DNA from: Xenoacremonium recifei
Taxonomy: Eukaryota > Ascomycota > Sordariomycetes > Hypocreales > Nectriaceae
Length of the DNA stretch: 64,000 nucleotides
Direction: 5' to 3'
NCBI GenBank assembly: GCA_012184525.1
Contig: WOFQ01000050.1
Span: 1 to 64,000 of the forward strand
Below, piece after piece: positions 10,993-22,025 of this stretch; within the stretch, counting starts at the first letter, position 1; each line of letters begins with the position of its first letter. The notes beneath the pieces were generated by a model. It searched no databases. It saw only the letters and a list, made by a program, of their open reading frames with translations, and was not told the DNA's origin. A program made the position numbers and the translations under genes.

Positions 10993-11379
10993 TACTCTCC
11001 TAGTACGAGGTTTCCACCCAGATAGCATGCTTCTATGGCCTTAATGGCGCGAAACCTTACCATTAAGCGGAGAGTCCCTTGAACATCGTCGAGTACCTAC
11101 GCGAACGGCCTCTGGCTAGCGAGACAACGAACCTCAAACAACGTAACCCTCCGACCGACCAAGCAGACAACCTTGCCACAAAAGAGGAGCAGCAGAGCGA
11201 GGATGAGGAAATGGAAGAGGCTTCTTGGAGGGTAAGCAGGTCTGGACTTTTGTGCGCGCAGGTAACCCGGCGAGAGACACAGAGTTCATAAACGAGGGGA
11301 GTAGCAACGGGGACGATGATATGGGGATGCCTTAGAGATCTGGCCATTAAGGGCTAAGACTTGGGGGTATTGAATGGCT
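10993..11379. other. Intergenic, no gene seen
   Basis: One + strand open frame (11079-11291) is acidic and short and has no supporting context. No supported feature. Confidence 0.35.
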
Positions 11380-11500
11380 GAGAAGGCAGAACTCCCGAGA
11401 GTACTTGCGTTGATGGTATCGGCGAAACTGCGAACAACACTTGTTGCTTGCAAGCTTCCAAAGCTAAGTGAAGCAGCAGCCCGGAGGGATGCAAAGAAAC
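11380..11500 (-). pseudogene. Relic fragment of an MFS transporter gene, including intron sequence
   Basis: Read on the minus strand, this matches the MFS gene at about 845-985: LRAAASLSFGSLQATSVV against the intact WAAASPSFGSLQAACVV, then after a deletion INASTLGSSAFS against INASILGTSAPK. The second match covers the exon end and the start of the GC-AG intron, including GCAAGT. Many differences are C-to-T or G-to-A, as expected of RIP. It is a dead fragment of a related transporter. Confidence 0.65.
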
Positions 11501-11709
11501 CGTGAGTGCGCAAGCAATGAGGGATATACGGGCCACTTTCCAAAGTTCACAGAGACCCTACTCAGCTGGCGCCGAAGGGAGAGAAGTTCCCAGGGCGTCA
11601 GTTGGGCGAGGAAGCTGTTGACAACAACTCGGCGTTCCCTGTTGCTCAGGCCACTGATATTGAACCATTGGGCCCTGTCGACAATCCTTTGTGCGGACTC
11701 GGGCTCCAT
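11464..11709 (-). CDS. Small hypothetical protein or fragment (81 aa)
   Basis: ATG at 11709. The sequence has MEPESAQRIVDRAQWFNIS followed by LSNRERRVVVNSFLAQLTPWELLSLRRQL, a helical F-box-like pattern. The reading frame then runs into the MFS relic, so the 3' part is not native and the real gene is probably truncated. Function unknown. Confidence 0.3.
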   Translation of the reverse strand: MEPESAQRIVDRAQWFNISGLSNRERRVVVNSFLAQLTPWELLSLRRQLSRVSVNFGKWPVYPSLLAHSRFLCIPPGCCFT

Positions 11710-11839
11710 TGTCCTGCGTGAGGTCGGGCGTCTTGTCGAGGGGGAAGCATGAGAAGTTGCGCGATGATGATGGACAGTTGAAAGTACATGGCAGCAGGGT
11801 AGCCAGAAAGCCGAAGTTCTGAAAGCCCTCACCATCAAG

Positions 11840-12300
11840 CATGACTGGATCCTAGTCCTCCGTCAAGTGAAGCTGCTAGATGACCTGCCGGCCGAGTTCA
11901 CGATCCTAATGGATTCGCCTGTTGAGCTGGTGCATTCTGTGGCTGCCCAAGGTGGTTAGTAGCAGCTGGTTGCTGTTGTCCAAATAGATTGTTGCCTACA
12001 GCATTCTGACTTTGGTTTGTAGATCCAAATGGGCTTGCTGCCGCTGCTGCTCTGGTTATTCTGGGCGTTGCTCGGTGCGACCTTTCATTGGGGCTGACAT
12101 CCGAGGTCAGGTCTCCATGCGTGCGTCCTGGCTTTGGCTGGCTTCATCGCGGCCGACAGTCGAGCGTCGGCCTTGGCCGTTGGGATTCGTCATGACAGCT
12201 ACGAGCTTGGTCCACGGGCAGAAGAAGCGCAGCCTAGTTGTGAAGAAATATCAGATATAATGCCTCTAATACGCCAAAGAAAGAATATCAATCATCCGGT
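11840..12300 (-). other. Possible FG/Q-rich coding remnant
   Basis: The minus strand at about 12060-11930 reads SPFGSTNQSQNAVGNNLFGQ and then QPQNAPAQQANPLG, a nucleoporin-like or low-complexity pattern. It has no clear start and several nearby stops. I cannot define a gene. Confidence 0.25.
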
Positions 12301-12307
12301 GAACGAG

Positions 12308-12420
12308 GTTAGGGATCAAGATTAGGGATCCGGATTGGAAATTAGATTCGGCGATGAGGTTAGGGGATCGGGTAAGGGAATCGGGTCAGAGGATCATATC
12401 GGGGTCCGGATCAAATACAT
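12308..12420 (+). repeat. Degenerate TTAGGG / GGATCGGGT-rich block
   Basis: Three TTAGGG hexamers, each followed by GATC or GGATC, are mixed with GGGTAAGGGAATCGGG-type sequence. It resembles a strongly degenerate interstitial telomere-like or G-rich simple repeat. There is no perfect tandem telomere array. Confidence 0.4.
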
Positions 12421-12841
12421 CATCTAAATACCTGAAGCAATATGCATTCAACATGAAATTCGTACTTGAAGATGGTCGAGATCGTGCAAATGTCTCGGTC
12501 ACGTTGGACCTCATTTAGGCAGGATGTTTGGATGATGAAGGAGTGAAGTTCTGCAGGCAGGAGCTGGAGCTGGTCGGGCGCAGGTACCTACCTACAGCAG
12601 CCCGTCACGTGCTGTGATGCAGCCTGAAACCGCTTGTAGCAGGCGTCTTTTGTAAGTTGCAGTAAGCCCTCTTCCTATTGCACAGGGATCACCAGCCATG
12701 CCTCGCCAAGTCTCGAGTCGAATCGCCGCCCATGATCAGCATCTCGAAAGATCACTGGGATGTAGCGCTCCATTACTGTCGGATCCGCCTGACGGAGTCT
12801 GAGTGTCGCCGTTTTGAGACGTCACCTTATTCTTTTGGTCC
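12421..12841. other. Intergenic, no gene seen
   Basis: Ordinary-composition sequence without convincing coding potential. No supported feature. Confidence 0.35.
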
Positions 12842-13797
12842 GTGATTCAATGTCACCGTCGCTCCACTGGGCAGGAAGGATATGGAGGAATATCGAATAT
12901 TCCTGTCCGTAATTGCCCTTCGACGGAATCTCGCAGTCATTCTTTTTCTCTTTCCCTTTCACAATCCACGCAACGGCCTGGTTGCAGTTTCCTCGCCCCC
13001 TTTCTCCTCCTTCCCCTCTCTGACTGCGCGTCGACGCACACCAAGTTCCCAGAATCCCAGCATTTCGGGGCATCCGTGAAAAGTGGCTCACGAGGGGAGC
13101 CCAGCTCTTTTCCAATTCCGCCCAGTATTTCACGCCAAGCTTCTCAGCAAACCGGGAATGCTTCAAAGAACAGGCAGAAGCTTATGGATATCCTCTCCGA
13201 CGAATCGAACCACAATATGGCCGGGGCTTTGCAACAAACCTGATCGCTGGCAGCTTCAGGGCTGCGATGTCGCCTTTAGCCCCATGGGCTTTTGGGCCGA
13301 CACCGACAACGAGGGGTTGCCGCCGTCCAATTGTCAAGAGGTAGCTGCTAAGAACACCTCCCGCGCCTCTTTAACTCTTCCAACGAACACTGAGAATCGT
13401 CCTGGCAACAAGTCTGTGCCGCAAGACATCCCCGATCCAACCATCGCGACGCCGGCTCCCCACACAGTTCCAAAGGATCGAACAGAGCTGGAGGAGAACT
13501 CATGGGCATTAAGAAGGCTGGGGAGCTCCCGAAGATTGTGAAGAAAGATATATGTCGAGATCTTCCACCTGCAAAAGACTTCCAGGAGGACGATGGACCT
13601 CACAAAGAGCTGCCCTTTAATAGGAAAGCCCTCTGCCTCCCCGTTCCACCAGCCGATGCTGCTCAGAATATCGAACGACGCAAATATACCGGACCGGAGC
13701 TCCTTGGAGCTAGAGAGGGAACTGTCAAGCATGGGTCTCCTGTCATAATAACCGCTGGTTCAATCAGTAGTCCAGATATCTCTCGATTTGTTAAATA
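12842..13797 (+). pseudogene. Hypothetical gene spread over three frames
   Basis: Coding-like pieces in order are: frame A to 13243 (SISRQASQQTGNASKNRQKL, MDILSDESNHNMAGALQQT); frame B at about 13220-13541 (PPSNCQEVAAKNTSRASL, ENRPGNKSVPQDIPDPTI, KDRTELEENSW); frame C from about 13502 to 13797 (IKKAGELPKIVKKDICRD, PPAKDFQEDDGPHKELPF). The sense passes smoothly from ELEENSW to KKAGELPK across a one-base shift. No family recognised. It is most simply a gene with indels, or less likely one with unusual introns. Confidence 0.35.
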
Positions 13798-14285
13798 ATT
13801 CTTTTCTTTACCACTATCATTACCGACATGGTGAACAGTCAGCGTAGTTCCGCGTCATCCCAGACATCAAATTAGTCCCTTCGTGTTATCGCGTTTAGTA
13901 TTTGGAGTTGTCTTGCTCACAATGCTCCTTACCAATCAGGCCCTGGCGAATGTCAGGAGGGAGATTGTTTTACCACGGCAAACAAAAACAGGGTCTGAGC
14001 ATGTTCACATAATGGACTAGCACCTGTAGAGAAGAAATTCGAGGGGACACGACATTATGACGATTGCAAATTGGTTTCAATTCCAAGATATTACCAAATC
14101 CTCCCAACCCCCTTTCTAAATCCCTTTGCCTCCCGTATCCGAGTCTTCGCCGGAGTACAACACATTGTCCTCCGATTCCTCCTCAAAATGCCTAATGAGC
14201 TGACGGGGCTTGGGGCGGATCGCGAGCGAAGGCGTATTAGTCGCGCCCTCGTCGTTTGGGCCTTCATGGGCCGAGCCTCGAGTGT
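13798..14285. other. Intergenic, no gene seen
   Basis: Convergent 3' flanks. No supported feature. Confidence 0.4.
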
Positions 14286-15419
14286 TTATCGACCACGGCT
14301 GGAGGTGAGAATGCCCGTCGCGCTCTGGTGGATGTGCCGCCCGGCAGAGCTGCACGTCCGGTGAACCGAATCCAGGTCCCTGGTGGCAGGATCCTGGGGA
14401 AGACGATTGGAATCATGATTCTGATCGTAGGCGGCCTGCAAGTTCTTAGTGTTGCTCATCTGAGAACGAGCAAACTGTGCGGTCCAGGGGAAAGACCGCG
14501 GGACGGTTGGATTGTTACCTCCATCCAGGTACTCCCTGAGAATACTATACCACGACACTGGCATATCAATAGCGGGCTTATTGCCACGCTTGGCGACGAG
14601 CCAGTCAACCTTGTCGGCCAGACTCATTGAGCCCCAAAGCTCACAGTTGCTGAAGTTGTGCTCCAGTGTATTGCAAGAGGGGCAGCCCGGAGTGACCCCT
14701 TCAGCTGTCGTTGCCAGACAGTCCTTGAGCTGATGGGACACTTTTTTGCATCCCGCACATTCTGCATCGGGCATGTCCTCGTCCTCATCGTGAATCTCCT
14801 CCAGGCCTCTGGCTGGCTGGAGCGCTGAAGGACGGGGCCGCTGGGTAATTGGGTCATCGACGATCGCCCGATGACCTCGATCGCGTCTCAACAGATCCCG
14901 GCACCTTTCCTGATGGTTGGGGTTCACGACTATATGCAACTGCTCGTTCGGCCACAAAGCCGACGAGACGGCCTCGACATGACGGAAGTCACGTGGGACG
15001 GTGGTGATCATGCTGACCTCGCTGGAATTGGCACTTATGAGGCGGTCTTGCTGCCCGTCATGCGGGTTCCTCTCGAGGAAGTCGAACTGCCTCGTCCAAG
15101 TGATCGTGGACAGGAGGCTGCCCACCAGCTGTACGGCATGTGGCGCATGCTGAGATAGCTGTTGGTCGGGTCCATGGCCCCCTCGACCACGTTGAGCTCC
15201 AGAAGCATTGCCTCTTTGGCTCCGTCGGCCTCGGCCACCACGTCCACCACCAGTGACATTGCCACTGGACGCACCCTCTCCTTGGCCTTGCTGGCCACGA
15301 GCGTAAGGATGGTGACGGCCGCGTCCATGGCCGTTATTGCGACCACGACGACGACCGCGACGATGACCCCTGCCCTGACCGCCATGGGAAGCATTGCCTC
15401 CTGGGCCATTCTGGTGGCC

Positions 15420-15450
<31 letters not shown>

Positions 15451-15518
15451 GCACTCTGCTGGCCTCCCCCTCGCGCACCCTCACCCTCACCACGTGCCTG
15501 CGATTGATTTCCAAACAT
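14286..15518 (-). CDS. RGG-rich protein with two CCHC zinc knuckles, about 410 aa
   Basis: With the start at MFGNQSQAR (15518) the protein is 410 aa; an upstream in-frame ATG at 15704 would add a poly-Asn N-terminus (472 aa). Order: Gln tract, Gly/Arg-rich tract with GRGHRRGRRRGR and GGRGGRGRR (about residues 50-120), a globular middle (TRQFDFLERNP; VSSALWPNEQLHIVVNP), and two zinc knuckles near residues 265-310, CAGCKKVSHQLKDC and CPSCNTLEHNFSNC, both C-x2-C-x4-H-x4-C. RGG plus zinc knuckles points to RNA/ssDNA binding. It could be a host RNA-binding protein or a domesticated Gag-like protein. Long open frames on the opposite strand here are shadows of the repetitive sequence. Confidence 0.65.
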
Positions 15519-15610
15519 GGCGTTGTTGCTGTTGTTGCTGTTGTTGCTGTTGTTGCTGTTGTTGCTGTTGTTGTTGTTGTTCTTGTTGTTGTTGTTGTTG
15601 TTCTTGTGGT
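15519..15610 (-). repeat. GTT/AAC trinucleotide repeat
   Basis: About 30 near-perfect AAC/AGC triplets on the minus strand (GTTGTTGCT units on plus) encode poly-Asn/Ser if translation starts at 15704. It is otherwise a leader repeat. It is expected to be length-polymorphic. Confidence 0.85.
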
Positions 15611-15704
15611 GGCGATAGTGGCGGCGGTGATGTGTTGTGAAAATGTTTAGAATTTCCCCCCAAGACAGAAATATCATTTTTTGCCTACGGTGCGGACCAG
15701 TCAC

Positions 15705-16226
15705 ATGATGCTTGGTACTCTGCTAGATAATTATGCACGCACTCGCGTAGTCTGGGGGTACATAATTACCTTATTGTGAGTTAAGGAATCCGTGAGTGAA
15801 TCATCGCCGTCAAAGCGTTAAGCGTCGAACACTTCCCGACAACACACCCCTAAATGTTTTCTCTCTGTCGGAAATTCCAAATATAATGAGGACAGAAGCT
15901 TTTTCTATTTTTCTATATTTTCTCCCAAGTCAAGTTTGCAAATATTGATCCCATTTATCAGCCACAGCTAACACAAATTACCTCTGCTCCAGTCATATAG
16001 TCAGATGTCTTCACCTCCTTTCGTAGGGTACAATCAGACTCGATTTCCAAGTTCTTGCTTCATACAATCATTCTCATAATTTGGCTAATCTTATGTACGT
16101 ACAGTTACATGCAAGACCGGTTCCGTGAGAATTATTCGCTCCATCACCTCTCCCGCTTTACTATTTCGATCCACGTTCATTAAACAAACATATAGAGGTA
16201 TACAAGAAGGCTCAGACTCGTTACAG
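15705..16226. other. Intergenic between two minus-strand genes
   Basis: Probable promoter of the RGG gene and 3' flank of the C2H2 factor gene. AT-rich around 15880-16000. A CGGAAATTCC decamer near 15860 is one base short of the CGG-N5-CCG motif of the 45-62 kb cluster, with no known link. Confidence 0.4.
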
Positions 16227-19200
16227 TCATACCCGCTGTCCTGGTCGATCAGAGCTTATGCTCTCCTTGTCCTTCGACCGTTTCAGTAACGAGGCTCCCA
16301 TCTTGAGCCGATGCCTCGCCTCCGACAACAGTTCCCACGGGGTTCCGAAGAGAGCCTTATCCACAATGCTCAACAGCCCAACAACTCTATTTCGATTGCC
16401 AATGACATTGACTTGGTGTTGGTGCAGGTGGAAGGCCTTAGCTGAGTCGATATGTGGCGGGATCATGATCTGCATATAAGCCTTCAGATCCTCGTTTCTC
16501 TCGTAGTGTATTGATGTCAACGCAGGAGTCATCGGCAAAGAGGCTTCGTCAATTGGAGGATTAGCTGGGTCGGTGGCAACCAGGTTCTTCGCGAATCCCT
16601 GGGGTGGGTATCGCAAGGCCTCTGGGAATGGCTCGAGCACTCCGTCCTGGACAAACCCATACGCCCACAACACCAAAGACGCGTAATAAAGCGCCCAAGC
16701 TCTAGTCAGCAGGACATCTGCGCATGCATTGTACTCGGGGTAGCCTTCGGGGTATCCAGCAGCCGTCTGGAAAGCCGATCTAGCACTGGCTTCTGTTTGT
16801 GAACTAGTGCGGATCGGGCCCAGCTCAGAGTCATCCTGTCCTAGCAAGATGACCTTGACAAGTTGAAGAGCATGGTAGACGCCTCCAATTGCCCCTGGGG
16901 ATGCTACCCACTCCCTAATCTTGGCCTCCGTACGCTTCCACTCGACGGATGACACTGTCCGACCGAGAATATGGGTGACTCCGACGAAGATGCAGAGCTC
17001 TGGCATGCTGATATGGACAGTGATGTGACCGACATGGTATAGCACCGTTCCGAGAGTCTGAATAGCGTTTCCATCATCACTTCCACCCTGTCGGCTGAGT
17101 CCCAACTTCTGCCAGTCAAAGGCGGCGTGTCGGATGTGTGCGATCCCATCTGCGTAGTCCTTCTTCCACCAGTCAAACGCTCGCAGCAGTTTCGGTCGCC
17201 AACGTTCCTGAACACCCGGTATTGTTTCTGTCCCGAGAGTAGATCGATCCAGATCACGCTGATGCATCTGCCAGGTCACCGATAGCAGAGCGGCTAACAG
17301 CGCCATCCTACCGAACGGGCTCGTGTTCACCTTTTGGCCGTTTAAAGTCCTTCGGAGGGCCTCGAGGAATGATACCGGTGTCACACCATTGGCATGCAGA
17401 CTCGACTCGACCGATCCGATCTCCGACGGTGATTCAGACGACCAAAGGGTGTTGTCGCAGGGAAGGGGAAGCTTAATTTCGTGGATGACAAGAGTCGGCG
17501 TGTGTCCAAACATGGCTGCGTGAGTAGCATCAAGGATGAAGGCAGCAAAGGCGGCGCGACGGGTTGCTTCCTGGGCAATCCAATGATCCCACCACTTGTC
17601 TGGCGATGCATCGTATTCGCGGCGACTCTCTGACAATCGCATGGGTTGACCCAGCTTTGGGCTCGGGATTGGACTCGGCACTCTTGAGGCGTAGGAAGAC
17701 TGCTTGCCAGTCAGGGCACTGCCCCGGCGCATCAGCGAGAGGGTGGTCGGGAAGTAGATGTGAGCACGTTCATGAAGCACGCGCGTAGCATTCATCTTTT
17801 CGTACACTTCAAGGATTAGCAACGTCTGTATCACCCATAGTTTGGCGGGGGGATGTGAGTCGGAATGCATAAAGACCTGCCATCGCAGGTTCCAGGAGAC
17901 GAAGTTGGTAAACCGGGACAATTTGGCCGAACTCTCCGAGGTTCCGCCTTTGCGCGCCAGCATAGAGGCGCCCATGATCAAGACGGCCAGCAAGAGGAAA
18001 TCATGTGCCTTTTCCGGGATGAACGTTGGTCGATGGAGGATGGGAAGTTGATCGTGGAAGTTTTCCCAGTATGAGAGAATGTACCGCTGGACATTGGAGA
18101 GACTCAGTACATGGTTTTCGCCGTCAGACTCATTGCCAAATATTTCTGTCTTGATGTCTGCTGCAGATCTGGTTGCATGGGTGCCAATCTCGTTGAACCG
18201 CTGCATCACGTATTGTAAGAGCGATTGCCGCTTGTGTTCTGAGATGCCCGTCTTTCCGAGATGGGACAAGTCCTCTGACGTGGGTATGGAAATGTTCTCG
18301 GACTGCAGCCAGAGGTTCATCGGGTCAAGCAGTGACCCGGACATTATTCCCGGCTGGGAGTAGTCACAGAGCTGTCCAAAGTTATTAGAGTAGCCTCCAG
18401 CCCCGAAAGACAACCCGGGCACGAAATTGTGGCTCGTCGTAATGCCCTGTCCATTGAAGAGCCATGAAGTGAACTCATCTGTGCTAGAGGGCGAGAGACC
18501 GAATGGCTGTTCCTCAAGAAGCTGATCCGCGCCCGGAGTTGGGATCGGATGAAGACCGAATTGTTGAGTCCGGTCAGGATTAGTCATGACAGGCTCCATG
18601 GGCATCATGTCGGCACTCGTGATAGCATCGAGTGAATACGGCACTGTACCGATGGGTCGTTTGCTTGTGATTGACGATTGTCGACTCCTAGGCCGCCTCC
18701 GCAGTTCAAAGTCTCCTATAGAATCCGGGATGGCCTCCCGAATGCCCGGAGTCAGGATCCCCGGCATTGGAGTCGAGCTCATGGTCAGCTGGCTCTGATC
18801 TGGCTGAGGCTCCTGCTTTGGAGTCTCTCGCACGTCTTCCTGGTCGCTCCATGCCGAGCCCTCGTCGCTGTCACCGTAACGGCCGCTCTGCTGTGCCGAC
18901 GCATGTGACTGCTCGCCGGAGCGATGAGTGAGACTGCCATTGCCGTACTGCTGCAACTGCCGCTCGTGCCTTAGCTTATGGCGCGCATACAGGTCCTTTC
19001 GCACAAACGAAAAGGAACATCCCGGGTAGTCACAACTGTAGATCTCTTTGGGAGAATCTGCTCCGGGTCAGCGCTCATTACCCCTGTCAGATTTGCATGC
19101 CGGGCTCACGATTAAGCTGGTGCCTCTGGAGATGCTCGGCTCGCGAGTAAGTGCGGCCACAGCCCTCGTGCGTGCACTGGAACTCTTTGCAGGTCGTCTT

Positions 19201-19236
19201 GCGGCGCTTGTTATGGCGCGGGGGATCGGGGGCCAT
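16227..19236 (-). CDS. C2H2 zinc-finger transcription factor with fungal-specific TF domain, 985 aa
   Basis: Exons are 19236-19110 and 19057-16227. The 52-nt intron lies at the start of the linker between the fingers. Two N-terminal C2H2 fingers fit C-x4-C-x12-H-x3-H: CTHEGCGRTYSRAEHLQRHQ... and CDYPGCSFSFVRKDLYARHK.... A Gln/Ser/Pro-rich region follows (residues 70-270). The rest is a fungal_trans-type domain (HDQLPILHRPTFIP, later YASLVLWAYGF). The architecture matches the fungal 'C2H2 transcription factor, RegA-like' group; targets cannot be inferred. The start MAPDPPRHNKRRK gives a short basic N-terminus directly before finger 1, as in relatives. It sits divergently from the rhodopsin-family gene at 20672. 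Confidence 0.85.
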
Positions 19237-19383
19237 GGCGAGGGCAATGCCAGGCTACTGAAGTGCCGAATTGATAGGATGCATCAGCGAGCCCCGAGGG
19301 CTGGCGATGGCGCGCGCAATGGCAGGCTGCTGAGATAACAGTTTGAGGGGGATCATCAGCGAGCCCCAAGGCCAGATGATGAG
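19237..19383 (-). repeat. Two-copy tandem duplication of about 73 bp at the TF start/leader
   Basis: The sequence around the initiator, plus-strand GGCGAGGGCAATGCCAGGCT, recurs about 73 bases on as GGCGCGCGCAATGGCAGGCT. Each is followed by a matching CATCAGCGAGCCCC segment. The first copy overlaps the ATG region of the C2H2 factor and the second lies in its 5' leader. It may duplicate a leader element. Confidence 0.6.
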
Positions 19384-20671
19384 AGGGTGAGGGGAATTCG
19401 CCATCCCGCAATGGCTGGGACGGGATGAGCACGAGGTTCTCGCGAATCAGGTGACCATCTCCTCACGGGCCCACTTTTCCCCGCGTTCCCCAGATGTAGG
19501 GTAGGTTGAAGCATCGTGAAGCTGGAATTGTCTTGACACAATTGAGGCGATGAACACATTTTCCGTCAGAAAAATGCCATTACATGATGCATTGATGTTT
19601 TTGATGCCTCAGAGTGTCAAATGAGCACTACGGTGCGCTACCAGCATCGCCACTCGCCACCCACACAAGAACCTTCAATCCAACTGAACGATAAAGACAA
19701 TTCAACACAAATCTAATCTTGGGAACTTATCAATCAACTTACCAACTCTTTGTAAACTGCCGTCCCTTCCTAGCTGTTTCAACACCCTCCTAACATCTAC
19801 ACATTGGGCATTCTTGCATGTGAGATCGGCAACTATCGACCGAGATCATCGTCCGGGTTCGTCCCGCGGGTGGACTCGTAGACTCAGGGGCAGCGACCTC
19901 CTGAATCATGCTCGATGCAACCTCACGATTGAAATCCCCTGAAAGGCCCAAGCTCAGTGTCAAGCTATTACTCAGTTGTCCGAAATGCCCCCGGTGGTGG
20001 AGCCGGTCTGTGCTTGCGATCCAAGCGAAGACTTTTAATCGCCGAAGGATCATGAAGGAGTTGGTTCTGCTTCTTTCGGTTGTTCCCGTCGAAAACATGC
20101 ATTGTACATTCCACGACGTCGAAGCCTCGCCGCAAGAATCTCTCCCGCGCTTCTAGACTGCTCTGAATCTTCAACGCGGTCTCACTTTGAGTTTCTCTCG
20201 ACTGAGACAGGCCGATCCATTGTCACTGGCGCGAGGAGGAACTTCCCAACACAGTAAAGCCTCCCGAGCCGACGATTCCGTGCCTCGCTCCACCGCTAGT
20301 ACAGACAAGTTGTGAGACTTCCGGAGCGGCCATTGTGTGGTGCAATAGAGTTCCGGGGGGGGGGCCTGGATGCTGCGCTGCCTCTCCCCGGACGCCGTCT
20401 ACCGCGGTGACGGTCACGCTAATAGAGGGTGTTCACGCCATCATCTGCCGAGGCCAGAGCTCTGTTCGCCCCCCGCTTGCATTGCTGCCCGAGTGCAGAT
20501 CGTGATACAAATGCAGCGATTTGTGAGCCCCGAGAGTCTGGGCTAGTCCGGCCAAGACTCGAGCTCCATCTTTCTGTTTCGCATTTATCTTCTTCCCATG
20601 CCCCAGACCCCAGACGCGCAAGGTTGAGTTACTGTCTCTATCCATGATCTCTCGTCGACCTGTACAGCATC
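19384..20671. promoter_or_regulatory. Divergent intergenic region (C2H2 factor / rhodopsin-family gene)
   Basis: About 1.3 kb with no convincing gene. Overlapping short frames on both strands (19.8-20.2 kb) lack consistent coding character. A run of about nine G lies near 20356. Promoters for both flanking genes must lie here. Confidence 0.45.
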
Positions 20672-22025
20672 ATGGCTGTTGAGAACCGTGGCCCTCAGCT
20701 GGCAGCTGTATGCTGGACCCTCATTACTACAGCTGTCATTGCGACTCTCCTGCGATGCTACGTCAGACTTCGAATCGTCAAGAATTTCGGATTTGACGAT
20801 TGGTGCATGCTTGCGGCTCTAGTGAGTGATTTCAGAAGCAAATGAGCTACAGAACTAACCTGTTAGACCTCATTCATTCTCTTTGTTACTTGCGCACTCG
20901 TTGGTATTCACTATGGCACCGGCCGGCATTACTGGGATCTCGACGACCACCAATTCTCGGAGGCAATGAAGGTAAGGAGTCAGGACATGCAAGATGCAAA
21001 CCCCGCTGACAACGGCAGTTTTGGTGGTACTGCTACCTCTGGTATTGCCTCGCGATGATTGCATCCAAGATATCAATTGGCTACTTCCTCCTCCGAATCA
21101 CCGTCCGCCGAGTCGATGTCTGGATCATTTACAGCGTCATGGTGATAACCGTGCTCACGGGATGCGTCTTCTTCTTCGTCACTCTCTTGCAATGCCACCC
21201 CATCTCCTATTTCTGGAACAGGACACAAAAAGGCAGCTGTATCAGTGTCGAGATCATCATCGCCCTCACATATCTCTACAGTGCCTTTAGCGTCATCTGC
21301 GATTTTACCTTTGCAACGCTTCCTCTGGTGTTGATCTGGAAGCTGAACATGGACCGCCGGAGCAAGATTGCGCTGGTCCCCATCATGGCCATGGCCTGCG
21401 TGTGAGTATATCTGTGTTCCCTAATTGATCTTTCACTGACACAAAACAGGGCCAGCGCTGCCGTGGTGATTCGATTTGCCTTTGTCAAGGACTTCAAGAG
21501 CACCGACTTCCTATGTGAGTACCATCTAGCCATTGATGAATTCTGTCTAACTGATTAGACGCCACCGTCGATATTGCCATCTGGTCGACGACTGAACAGG
21601 GTCTGGCAATTACTGCTGGTAGTTTGGCTACCTTGCGACCATTGATCCGCGTCGTCGGCCAGCGCCTGGGTCTCTCGAGCCAAGGGCCCTCACAACTGCA
21701 AGACACCGAGCCTCCCAGCTCCGGCTTTGCGCGACGAGCCCAAAACTCTGGCGGGAGCAAGAAGTATCGTGGCCCCTTTAGCCTGACGACCTTCGGAAAA
21801 GACGACCCTAACGAGACTGATTGCGAAGCTGGTCAATCCAAAGACGGCCTGCAACCCGTTGACATCACCGGCAAAAGGGGCTCGATTTGGAGTGCACGTG
21901 AGAAGGGCGACAAGAACAACGAGAGTGAAGAGGAATTGACGTCAAAGAACAGCAGGGGTTCCTGCTGGGAGCAGACCCGAATCTTGAAGGTAACAAGCAT
22001 CACCGTGGCGGAAGACAGGGTTTAA
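20672..22025 (+). CDS. Fungal rhodopsin-domain (integral membrane) protein, 389 aa
   Basis: Exons are 20672-20821, 20867-20971, 21019-21401, 21450-21514 and 21559-22025. All junctions keep frame. Seven hydrophobic segments fit the fungal rhodopsin/PTH11-like integral membrane family, with landmarks RCYVRLRIVKNFGFDDWCM, FWWYCYLWYCLAMIASKISI, CHPISYFWN and WSTTEQGLAITAGSLATLRP. The C-terminal tail (about 115 residues) is hydrophilic, Ser/Lys/Glu-rich and presumably cytoplasmic. Some members act as GPCR-like sensors of surfaces or nutrients; the ligand of this one is unknown. It has no CFEM domain at its N-terminus. Confidence 0.88.

Noticed and set aside
15519..15610. CRISPR-like repeat
   Set aside because: It is a simple trinucleotide repeat with no spacers in a fungal genome.
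15162..15650. + strand 162-codon open frame
   Set aside because: It is a shadow of the RGG and poly-Asn coding sequence on the minus strand; its Val/Leu repeats are the trinucleotide repeat read backwards.
19790..20156. Overlapping open frames on both strands
   Set aside because: Neither strand gives a consistent protein; more likely leader or intergenic sequence.
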